Shown one piece after another: positions 1 to 4,657 of a stretch of DNA of 5,721 nt. The number at the start of each line of letters is the position of its first letter. Position 1 is the first letter of the stretch. The stretch covers positions 1 to 5,721 of the forward strand of contig CAYSFE010000028.1 of assembly GCA_964430225.1 (NCBI GenBank). The letters are read 5' to 3'. The stretch is from CAYSFE01 sp964430225. Lineage in GTDB: Bacteria > Patescibacteriota > Dojkabacteria > GCA-016699595 > JBAXKR01. The position numbers and the translations under genes are program-made. The notes below the pieces were generated by a model that worked only from the letters and a program-made list of their open reading frames with translations, was not told the DNA's origin and made no database searches.

Positions 1-9
1 TAATATATA

Positions 10-84
10 TGGTGTCGAGGGTCGGGATTGAACCGACGACGCCCGCCTCTTCAGGGCGGCGCTCTACCACTGAGCTACCTCGAC
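10..84 (-). tRNA. tRNA-Phe (anticodon GAA), CCA encoded
   Basis: Read on the minus strand, the 75 nt fold into a complete cloverleaf. The acceptor stem is GTCGAGG/CCTCGAC. The D arm is GCTC/GAGC with a short 7-nt loop AGTGGTA, the anticodon arm CCGCC/GGCGG has loop CTGAAGA, the variable loop has 5 nt, and the T arm GTCGG/CCGAC has loop TTCAATC. A discriminator A and an encoded CCA (positions 12-10) follow. The anticodon GAA lies at 52-50, so it reads UUU/UUC (Phe). Position 37 is G, whereas most bacterial tRNA-Phe carry A37. The gene starts 32 bp after the nth stop on the same strand, so co-transcription with nth and processing from that transcript is plausible. No independent promoter is convincing. 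Confidence 0.97.
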
Positions 85-116
85 ATATATGGGACAGTTT
101 TCAAAGAACAAAACAA

Positions 117-767
117 TTATACCTTCTTAATATAGTTTTTTCTATAGAATGAGCAGTATTTAGATATTTTACACTCATTACACCTTGGTTTAATGGCTTT
201 ACATGTTTCTCTTCCATGTTCAATCATGAGCAGAGAAAAGGTATTCCAGTTCTTTTTATCTACAATCTTTACTATTTCTTTCTCTATTACCTTAGGATCT
301 TTAGATTTAGTTAATCCAATTCTATGTATTACTCTTTTATTATGAGTATCTATTGCCATACCTTCATTTATTTGAAACTGTTCAGAAAGTATTACATTCG
401 CTACTTTTCTACCTACCCCTGGGAGTTTAATGAGTTCTTTTAATTCTTTTGGTAATTTAGAACTATATTTCTCTACAAGTATTGTTGATCCATCTTTTAG
501 ATATTTTGCTTTTGAGTTAAAGAATCCAGTTGAGTGAATTAATTTCTTTAGTTCTTCTATATCTGAATTTTTGTAGTCCTTAAATGTTTTATATTTTTTA
601 AATAGTTCTTTTGTCACAATATTTACTCTCTTATCTGTACACTGAGCAGAGAGTATTACAGAAGCCCACACTTCTACCTCATTACTAAAGTTTAGAGCAG
701 ATTTAGGAGAAGGATATTTCTTTAAAAGTATTTGATATATTTCTTTTGATATTTGCTTTTTATTCAT
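117..767 (-). CDS. nth: Endonuclease III (DNA glycosylase/AP lyase)
   Basis: This 216-aa cytoplasmic base-excision repair enzyme removes oxidised pyrimidines such as thymine glycol and cleaves the abasic site by beta-elimination. The helix-hairpin-helix is LPGVGRKVA (residues 115-123) with catalytic Lys121. The catalytic Asp is D140 in AIDTHNKRV. The C-terminal [4Fe-4S] motif is complete as C-X6-C-X2-C-X5-C (C189, C196, C199, C205). E. coli Nth is 211 aa with K120, D138 and Cys 187/194/197/203, so the protein is full length and probably active. The ATG at 767 is the natural start because the N-terminus aligns with the family. No Shine-Dalgarno is seen. A TATATG -10-like box (774-779, minus strand) ends 6 nt before the ATG, which suggests a leaderless transcript. 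The next gene downstream is tRNA-Phe, and rodA diverges 24 bp upstream. Confidence 0.96.
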   Translation of the reverse strand: MNKKQISKEIYQILLKKYPSPKSALNFSNEVEVWASVILSAQCTDKRVNIVTKELFKKYKTFKDYKNSDIEELKKLIHSTGFFNSKAKYLKDGSTILVEKYSSKLPKELKELIKLPGVGRKVANVILSEQFQINEGMAIDTHNKRVIHRIGLTKSKDPKVIEKEIVKIVDKKNWNTFSLLMIEHGRETCKAIKPRCNECKISKYCSFYRKNYIKKV

Positions 768-791
768 ACATTACATATATTCCAAAGTATT
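768..791. promoter_or_regulatory. 24-bp divergent nth/rodA intergenic promoter region
   Basis: Only 24 bp separate the start codons of the two divergent genes. On the plus strand TATATT (776-781) is a -10 candidate, with TTGCTT (753-758) 17 bp upstream as a weak -35 inside nth. This puts the rodA transcript start near 788, a leader of about 4 nt. On the minus strand TATATG (774-779) ends 6 nt before the nth ATG. The two -10 boxes overlap, so polymerase binding on one strand should exclude the other. The boxes are visible in the sequence; their use is inferred. Confidence 0.45.
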
Positions 792-2138
792 ATGAGATTT
801 CTTAAAAAACACGACTATATATTATCAGGTATTGTTTTTCTTTTAACGATAATAGGGATATTAGCAGTATATTCCACTACATACAATAACGGACTAATAA
901 ATATACTTGAAAAACAACTACTATATATATTAGTAGGTGGAATTGTATATTTTGTTATATCTAAATTTGATTACAACTATCTATCATATGCAAAGATCTT
1001 TATCCCCATCTACGTATTCAATGTATTACTATTAATAGTTGTTTTACTATTTGGAAAAGAAGTTAATGGGGTTAAAAGGTGGATTGACTTAGGAGTATTT
1101 CAACTACAAGTTTCCGAGTTTACAAAAATTACTGTAATTCTCACTGTTGCTAGTATATTTAATAACGTGTTTAGTAAATATGTTTTTAAGAAGAAAAGAA
1201 CAATATTATCTTTTCTAAAAGATAACCTAAGAAACAATCTTAAACTTGTACTTTTAATTACACTAGTTCTGTTTTTAAGTTTTCTAGTATTTATAGAGCC
1301 ATCAGCAGGTAATGCTACGCTCCTAATTCTAATAGGATTAGTTACAGGTATATTAAGTATACCTAAACAAAAGAATATCCTTTTGTTCTTCCTAATTACT
1401 TTTTTAGTTTCTAATGTGGTACTAGGTATTGCTAAAGTAGACTTTATATACACTCTTCTATCTAGTTCAAAAGTAGAGTATTTAGGTATAGACATGCTAC
1501 TTCTAGGAGTCACTTTTATCACTCTTCTATGTATATATTTTTTCTTAAAGGTGAATAAAAGACTACTTTTAGTAGGTCTAGTTATTGGTATCTTAGCTCC
1601 AGTTATTCTTAACACTTTCTGGAATAGTGATATTTTAAAGGATTATCAAAAGAATAGAGTTATAGCATTCTTCTCAGTTTCAGATCCAAAGTATCAGGAT
1701 AGAGACTCTCTTTACCAGATAAGACTAGCTAAAACTGCAATTTCAACAGGATTTTTGACTGGTAAGGGGTATTTAAGAGGAGATACACCAGTTCCCTTTA
1801 AATATACTGACTTCATATACACCTCTATAGCTGAAGAGTTTGGGTTCTTAGGCTCTACTGTCTTAATTCTTCTCTTCTTATTACTTATAGCTCGTATTGT
1901 GGTAATTTCTGTGAGATCAGGAGATACTTTTGGTAGGATTATATCTTTAGGGGTAGCTAGTTACCTTTTAATACAGTTTAGTGCCAATATTGCCATTAAT
2001 CTCGGCCTTATTGTTAACACTGGTATTCCTCTCCCATTCATATCTTACGGAGGGAGCTCTATACTTACTACTTTCATATCACTTGGTCTTGTTCAAGCCG
2101 TATATGGAAGGGCTAAAAGAATTGACCAGATAGATTAA
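792..2138 (+). CDS. rodA: SEDS-family peptidoglycan glycosyltransferase, RodA-like
   Basis: This 448-aa multi-pass membrane protein belongs to the RodA/FtsW/SpoVE family, which polymerises lipid II into glycan strands with a class B PBP. Family motifs are KRWIDLG (Trp97), SEFTK (S108-K112), DYQKNRV (about 284-290), TDFIY with D340 matching E. coli RodA catalytic D262, AEEFGFLG, and the C-terminal PLPFISYGGSS (about 413-423). DYQ-x2-RV and the GKGYLRG stretch after AISTGFLT resemble RodA more than FtsW, but FtsW cannot be excluded. It is longer than a typical RodA (about 370-400 aa), mainly from a basic cytoplasmic-looking loop and extra hydrophobic residues at about 130-280. Two motifs are degenerate: QPSE reads QVSE, and the QPDLGT region reads EPSAGNAT. 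I chose the ATG at 792 (MRFLKKHDY); a TTG at 753 would overlap nth. No Shine-Dalgarno is present. The last codons (KRIDQID) lie in a direct repeat found again at 2804-2824. Confidence 0.9.
   Translation: MRFLKKHDYILSGIVFLLTIIGILAVYSTTYNNGLINILEKQLLYILVGGIVYFVISKFDYNYLSYAKIFIPIYVFNVLLLIVVLLFGKEVNGVKRWIDLGVFQLQVSEFTKITVILTVASIFNNVFSKYVFKKKRTILSFLKDNLRNNLKLVLLITLVLFLSFLVFIEPSAGNATLLILIGLVTGILSIPKQKNILLFFLITFLVSNVVLGIAKVDFIYTLLSSSKVEYLGIDMLLLGVTFITLLCIYFFLKVNKRLLLVGLVIGILAPVILNTFWNSDILKDYQKNRVIAFFSVSDPKYQDRDSLYQIRLAKTAISTGFLTGKGYLRGDTPVPFKYTDFIYTSIAEEFGFLGSTVLILLFLLLIARIVVISVRSGDTFGRIISLGVASYLLIQFSANIAINLGLIVNTGIPLPFISYGGSSILTTFISLGLVQAVYGRAKRIDQID
2113..2133 (+). repeat. 21-bp direct repeat, left copy (in rodA 3' end)
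   Basis: It matches 20 of 21 bases with 2804-2824. The shared core is ATTGACCAGATAG, and the single difference is A versus G at the eighth base. This copy encodes KRIDQI at the RodA C-terminus. The similarity stops sharply on both sides. It bounds the left side of the stretch holding the candidate RNA and the toxin-like gene. Confidence 0.8.
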
Positions 2139-2143
2139 TCAGA

Positions 2144-2173
2144 TTGACACTTATAGCTAATTTATTATATTAT
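2144..2173 (+). promoter_or_regulatory. Sigma70-type promoter for the 2179-2291 RNA
   Basis: A perfect -35 TTGACA (2144-2149) is followed after 18 bp by TATTAT (2168-2173). TATATT one base earlier would give a similar result. The predicted start is near 2179-2181, exactly where the closing stem of the candidate RNA begins. It is the best -35 in the window. It starts 6 bp after the rodA stop and points toward the 3' end of the minus-strand gene at 2218-2709. Confidence 0.6.
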
Positions 2174-2178
2174 CAAGT

Positions 2179-2291
2179 TGGAGTTGAAAGACAGAAAGGC
2201 TCTACTGCGGAGTGTAATTAGACTGATTCGAAAGAGTCAGAATCGAAAACATTAAGATGGGGATTGCCGCCCTCCCAACTCCATATTTTTT
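2179..2291 (+). ncRNA. Candidate structured small RNA (~113 nt), family unknown
   Basis: The predicted transcript starts and ends with complementary segments: TGGAGTTG (2179-2186) pairs with CAACTCCA (2276-2283), followed by a T6 tract (2286-2291). Inside, AGG (2197-2199) can pair with CCT (2271-2273), GCGG (2207-2210) with CCGC (2267-2270), and AGTGT (2211-2215) with ACATT (2249-2253). A 7-bp hairpin with a GAAA tetraloop caps it (CTGATTC 2223-2229, GAGTCAG 2234-2240). The fold is rod-like with internal loops, similar in size to a bacterial SRP RNA. However, I do not see the SRP signature (GGAA loop followed by AGCA) or any known riboswitch core. It overlaps the last 66 bp, including the stop codon, of the minus-strand gene in antisense. 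It could be an sRNA, an antisense regulator, or a diverged housekeeping RNA. The pairing is visible; expression is inferred. Confidence 0.5.
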
Positions 2292-2709
2292 CAAAATTCT
2301 TTAGGTAGGTTTCAGTAGTTCTAAATGCTGTTACTATAAAAAGCCCATTTTCATCAATTACCTGTATTGAGGCGCCATACAAGAGATTTTCTAAAGTTTT
2401 AGTAAAGAAATAATCACCTGTTCCACCAGGCTTATTCTTATAAACATGATCAGGATATTTAATGATCTTATACAAATTATAGAGTAAATAATCAAATTCT
2501 TCTGCAACTCTTTTATCGTACATATGTTTCAACATTATTGTTGTTAGATATACTTTATTTGAAGTAAATTTCAACTCATTAAACACTTTCTTTGTTAAAT
2601 TACATAACTGCAAACTAGTTACAAAGACTATTTGTTTTGGGGCTGTATTTTTTACATATTTCTTGTGAAGGCTTATCAAGCTTATACTATAATCCTGGGG
2701 GGAATCCAT
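2218..2709 (-). CDS. Hypothetical protein, possible BECR-fold (barnase/EndoU/RelE-like) RNase toxin
   Basis: This 163-aa soluble protein has no signal peptide or membrane segment. Residues about 53-146 are laid out like phage-associated BECR nuclease domains: VYLTTIMLKHMYDKR (53-67, with H62, K66, R67), a helix, YPDHVYKNK (85-93), then strands ending in GASIQVIDENGLFIVTAFRTT (112-132) and FEKIW (139-143). This resembles the pattern 'strand, helix with KH, NPD-x-V, then strands with I-V-T-A' seen in PBECR-type domains. I recognise it by pattern only, and catalysis is not shown. The tail after W145 is acidic and low-complexity (DSDSFES) and is encoded antisense to the candidate RNA at 2179-2291. 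The ATG at 2709 lacks a Shine-Dalgarno. The gene stands alone between rodA and rplU on the opposite strand, inside a stretch flanked by 21-bp direct repeats, which is typical of acquired cargo. No protein antitoxin is adjacent. Confidence 0.7.
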   Translation of the reverse strand: MDSPQDYSISLISLHKKYVKNTAPKQIVFVTSLQLCNLTKKVFNELKFTSNKVYLTTIMLKHMYDKRVAEEFDYLLYNLYKIIKYPDHVYKNKPGGTGDYFFTKTLENLLYGASIQVIDENGLFIVTAFRTTETYLKNFEKIWSWEGGNPHLNVFDSDSFESV

Positions 2710-2738
2710 ATTTTTGTGGAAATAAAAATATTGTGGTT

Positions 2739-2766
2739 ATTTTATCATATCTTTTCTCCACTTCAA
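2739..2766 (-). promoter_or_regulatory. Candidate promoter for the toxin-like gene
   Basis: On the minus strand, TTGAAG (2766-2761) and TAAAAT (2744-2739) are separated by 16 bp. The predicted start is near 2731, about 22 nt before the ATG at 2709. The leader region contains CCACAA twice (2736-2731 and 2719-2714), a small direct repeat that could be an operator. No ribosome binding site is seen. An overlapping TATGAT (2750-2745) is a second possible -10. Confidence 0.35.
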
Positions 2767-2803
2767 GCCATTTTTTCAATAATTCTCCAAGTATTCACTA
2801 TAT

Positions 2804-2824
2804 CTAAAAGGATTGACCAGATAG
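2804..2824 (+). repeat. 21-bp direct repeat, right copy (rplU -35 region)
   Basis: It matches 20 of 21 bases with 2113-2133 at the 3' end of rodA. Read in the same relative frame it still spells KRIDQI, then GLS and a TGA stop at 2833-2835. It therefore looks like a residual rodA tail, although no rodA sequence precedes it. It contains the TTGACC -35 of the rplU promoter. Confidence 0.8.
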
Positions 2825-2841
2825 GGCTCTCGTGATAAGAT
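2813..2841 (+). promoter_or_regulatory. Promoter of the rplU-rpmA operon
   Basis: TTGACC (2813-2818), a 17-bp spacer and TAAGAT (2836-2841) make a well-spaced sigma70-type promoter with a start near 2848. The -35 lies inside the right copy of the 21-bp direct repeat. GGCTC (2825-2829) and GAGCC (2856-2860) form an inverted repeat around the -10. A short hairpin GCTC-AAAT-GAGC (2848-2859) would sit at the 5' end of the transcript. Confidence 0.65.
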
Positions 2842-2877
2842 TATCAAGCTCAAATGAGCCTTATTATTTCTCATAAA

Positions 2878-3303
2878 ATGGAAAAAGAAGTCACAAAGAC
2901 AAAGAAGACACTGGTTAAGAAAGAAGCTAAAGCAGCTAAGGTTGTTAAGGCTCCAAAGACTGAAACTAAAGTTGTAGAAACTCCTAAAATAGATAAATCA
3001 AGATTCGCTATTATTGAAATTAACAAACAACAAGAGAAGGTATATGAAGGAGAAGCTCTTGATGTTCTATCAATAAAAGGTGATAAATTCACATTTGAAA
3101 ATGTATTAGCAGTAGTAACTGAAAAAGAAGCAGTATTTGGTAAACCATACATTAAAGGTGCTTCTGTTTTAGCTCATAAGGTTAATGACTTTAAAGATAA
3201 GAAAGTAAGAACAGAAACATTTAAAGCTAAATCAAGATACAGAAAAGTAACAGGTAGTAGACAATCAATGAGTAAATTAATGATTGATAAGATTAACGCT
3301 TAA
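2878..3303 (+). CDS. rplU: Ribosomal protein bL21
   Basis: This large-subunit ribosomal protein binds 23S rRNA. From this start it is 141 aa. Residues 43-141 are the L21 domain: FAIIEINKQQEKVYEGEALDV (versus the usual YAVIKTGGKQYKVxEGD), then VLAVVTEKEAVFGKPYIKGASV (77-98), and the basic rRNA-binding end FKAKSRYRKVTGSRQ (115-129). Typical bL21 is about 103 aa. The extra ~42 N-terminal residues are rich in Lys, Ala, Glu and Val and look disordered or coiled, and the TGGKQY motif is altered to INKQQ. I start at 2878 because MEKEVTKTKK begins the charged extension. An in-frame ATG at 2854 (adding MSLIISHK) lies only about 6 nt after the predicted transcript start and is a real alternative in a genome that seems to use leaderless mRNAs. 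No Shine-Dalgarno precedes either start. rpmA follows after 17 bp. Confidence 0.92.
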   Translation: MEKEVTKTKKTLVKKEAKAAKVVKAPKTETKVVETPKIDKSRFAIIEINKQQEKVYEGEALDVLSIKGDKFTFENVLAVVTEKEAVFGKPYIKGASVLAHKVNDFKDKKVRTETFKAKSRYRKVTGSRQSMSKLMIDKINA

Positions 3304-3320
3304 TTTAGAAATATTTAAAC

Positions 3321-3578
3321 ATGGCACATAAAAAGGCAGCAGGAGGAGGAGTAAGACAACATAAGAATCCAACAGGTAAAAGACTTGGTGTTAAGAAAGC
3401 TCACGGATCTAAAGTAGTATCAGGAAATATTATCCTTAGACAAAAAGGAACTATTGTTAAATCAGGACTTGGTACTGGAATTGGAAAAGACTTCACAGTA
3501 TTTGCAGTTAAAGAGGGTGTTGTAAACTTCAGACATGTTCCAGGTAAAGCTGGAAAGAAAATGGTAGAAGTAAAATAA
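3321..3578 (+). CDS. rpmA: Ribosomal protein bL27
   Basis: This 85-aa ribosomal protein has an N-terminal tail that reaches the peptidyl-transferase centre. MAHKKAAGGG starts the protein directly, with no Firmicutes-type cleavable leader. GKRLGVKKAHGSKVVSGNIILRQKGT (19-44) and the GIGKDFTVFAVKEGVVNF region (54-71) match the family. The segment VRQHKNPT replaces the common STKNGRDS, a variation I associate with CPR bacteria. Length is normal. The gene sits 17 bp after rplU, the usual bL21-bL27 pair, and shares its promoter. The gap contains no Shine-Dalgarno, so initiation depends on an AT-rich unstructured leader or on coupling. An intrinsic terminator follows. Confidence 0.97.
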   Translation: MAHKKAAGGGVRQHKNPTGKRLGVKKAHGSKVVSGNIILRQKGTIVKSGLGTGIGKDFTVFAVKEGVVNFRHVPGKAGKKMVEVK

Positions 3579-3594
3579 GTAATAATACGATTTT

Positions 3595-3625
3595 AAAGAT
3601 CCCCTACTTTAGGGGATTTTTTTTT
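3595..3625 (+). terminator. Rho-independent terminator of rplU-rpmA
   Basis: ATCCCCTA (3599-3606) pairs perfectly with TAGGGGAT (3610-3617) across a 3-nt loop. The stem is extendable by G-T and A-T pairs, and nine Ts follow (3617-3625). It begins 17 bp after the rpmA stop and is the strongest terminator in the window. Confidence 0.95.
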
Positions 3626-3632
3626 ATCTATT

Positions 3633-3641
3633 TGATATAGT
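3633..3641 (+). promoter_or_regulatory. Extended -10 promoter for gatCA, leaderless
   Basis: TG-A-TATAGT (3633-3641) fits the extended -10 consensus TGnTATAAT, with no good -35 because the upstream DNA is the terminator T-run. The predicted start falls on or next to the GTG at 3648, leaving no room for a ribosome binding site. This implies a leaderless gatC mRNA. Confidence 0.5.
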
Positions 3642-3647
3642 CGAAAC

Positions 3648-3938
3648 GTGAAAATATCTAAAGAACTAATAGAAAAACTATCTAAACTTTCAAAACTTTC
3701 TTTGAGTGATCAAAAGAAAGAAGAGTTTACATCTCAATTAACAAATATCTTTAACTTCTTTGAGTCTCTTAAAGAGGTAGATACTTCTAGTGTGGAATAC
3801 ACTTCTTTAAACAAGGAGAATACTTTAAGAGAAGATGCGGTAGAAGAAAGAAAGAATCAAAAAGATATTTTAGCTAATACACCTAAAGTAAAGAATGGAT
3901 ATGTAGAAGTTAAATCAGTTTTAGGAAAAGTAACATAA
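3648..3938 (+). CDS. gatC: Asp-tRNA(Asn)/Glu-tRNA(Gln) amidotransferase subunit C
   Basis: This 96-aa cytoplasmic subunit of GatCAB stabilises GatA and wraps between GatA and GatB. The complex converts misacylated Asp-tRNA(Asn) or Glu-tRNA(Gln) to Asn-tRNA or Gln-tRNA. Features of GatC are the N-terminal helix KISKELIEKLSKLSKLSLSD, then QLTNIFNFFESLKEVDTS (30-47), NTLREDAVEE (58-67), and the C-terminal PKVKNGYVEVKSVLG. Length is normal (about 95). The start is GTG at 3648, because that codon aligns with the family N-terminus and an extended -10 box ends 6 nt upstream. No Shine-Dalgarno is possible there. The stop overlaps the gatA ATG in TAATG, so the two are translationally coupled. gatB is not in the window. 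Confidence 0.93.
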   Translation: MKISKELIEKLSKLSKLSLSDQKKEEFTSQLTNIFNFFESLKEVDTSSVEYTSLNKENTLREDAVEERKNQKDILANTPKVKNGYVEVKSVLGKVT

Positions 3939-4622
3939 TGGATTTAAATAGTTTAAAAGATATAAAAACAATACATGAACTTTTTAAGAGTAAGAAACTA
4001 AGTGTTGTTGAGTTTACAAAGTTTCACCTAAATAAAGCTCATATACTAAACCCTACTCTTAATTGTTTCATTACAATTACAGATGAGTTAGCTCTAGAAC
4101 AAGCCAAAGCATCAGAAGAAAGATATTTAAAAGGTGAACCATTATCAGAAATAGATGGAATACCAATGAGTGTAAAAGATGTCATTTGTGTTAAGGGTAT
4201 TAGAACTACAGCAAGTTCTAAAATGTTAGATAANNNNNNNNNNNNNNNNNNNNNNNNNNNNNNNNNNNNNNNNNNNNNNNNNNNNNNNNNNNNNNNNNNN
4301 NNNNNNNNNNNNNNNNNNNNNNNNNNNNNNNNNTAAAGAAGTAGATGCAATTATTACCCCTTCTATGCCAAGAGTTGCTTGGAAGATAGGAGAAGAAGTA
4401 AATGATCCTCTTAAACTATACTTAGAAGATATATTTACAGTAACTGCAAACCTAGCTGGAATACCTGGTATTTCTGTTAAATGTGGAGAGAAAGAAATAG
4501 ATAATACAGATGATTCAAAAGATGTTTGGGGAAACAAAGTATCAAAGTTACCTATTGGACTACAAATCCTTACAAATAGATTTAAGGAAGATACCCTATT
4601 TAGACTAGCTTCTAAAATCTAG
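3938..4622 (+). CDS. gatA: Asp-tRNA(Asn)/Glu-tRNA(Gln) amidotransferase subunit A, interrupted by an assembly gap
   Basis: GatA is the glutaminase/amidase subunit of GatCAB. It uses a Ser-cisSer-Lys triad to release ammonia from glutamine. The N-terminal 98 codons are visible (3938-4231) and include DGIPMSVKDVICVKGIRTTASSKML with catalytic Lys80. The two catalytic serines (GGSSGGS region) lie in the unread part. After 100 Ns, the C-terminal 95 codons resume in a different frame (4335-4619, stop TAG 4620-4622): DAIITPSMP, then DPLKLYLEDIFTVTANLAGIPGISVKCG, and LPIGLQILTNRFKEDTLF. Family length is about 470-490 aa, so about 280-295 codons are missing. The frame change is due to the placeholder gap, not a frameshift. 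A charged insert of about 19 residues (EKEIDNTDDSKDVWGNKVS) lies between VKCG and LPIGLQ. The ATG overlaps the gatC stop; AGGA at 3923-3926 is a weak possible ribosome site. Confidence 0.93.
4234..4333. other. Assembly gap, 100 N
   Basis: Exactly 100 undetermined bases, the conventional size for a scaffold gap of unknown length. The flanks are the N- and C-terminal parts of one GatA, so the real distance is probably about 840-890 bp if the gene is intact. Any reading frame drawn through the Ns is meaningless. Confidence 0.98.
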
Positions 4623-4623
4623 T

Positions 4624-4649
4624 TTGACTTTATCTCCCATTTTTAAGAT
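4624..4649 (+). promoter_or_regulatory. Candidate promoter for the M23-like gene
   Basis: TTGACT (4624-4629) lies just after the gatA stop. TAAGAT (4644-4649), the same -10 as in front of rplU, follows after 14 bp, shorter than ideal. GATAAA (4647-4652) at 17 bp is the alternative. Either puts the start within a few bases of the ATG at 4658, again leaderless or nearly so. Confidence 0.35.
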
Positions 4650-4657
4650 AAATAGCT

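Noticed and set aside
753..791. Upstream TTG start for rodA (MLFIHTLHIFQSI extension)
   Set aside because: It would overlap the nth start, adds non-family residues, and the ATG at 792 gives the usual short basic N-terminus before the first membrane helix.
1100..1615. Open frame of 171 codons on the minus strand
   Set aside because: It lies wholly inside rodA in antisense, its protein has no recognisable domain, and the plus frame shows clear SEDS motifs.
2221..2275. c-di-GMP-I riboswitch or SRP RNA
   Set aside because: The ATTCGAAAGAGT hairpin recalls the GAAA-capped stem of the c-di-GMP-I class, but the conserved junction after it is missing. The SRP signature (GGAA loop with AGCA) is missing as well.
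2632..2835. Open frame of 67 codons on the plus strand
   Set aside because: It overlaps the start of the minus-strand gene and the rplU promoter and has no domain. Its only meaningful part is the KRIDQI tail, explained by the direct repeat.
2871..3152. Open frame of 93 codons on the minus strand
   Set aside because: Shadow of rplU. The Ser/Thr/Leu-rich sequence is what the reverse complement of a Lys/Ala-rich extension produces.
4226..4336. Frameshift or pseudogenisation of gatA
   Set aside because: The frame change coincides exactly with the 100-N gap, whose length is arbitrary, and both flanks retain well-conserved GatA sequence.
4039..4537. Two minus-strand open frames running through the N gap
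   Set aside because: They exist only because the Ns cannot contain stops; both flanks are gatA on the plus strand.
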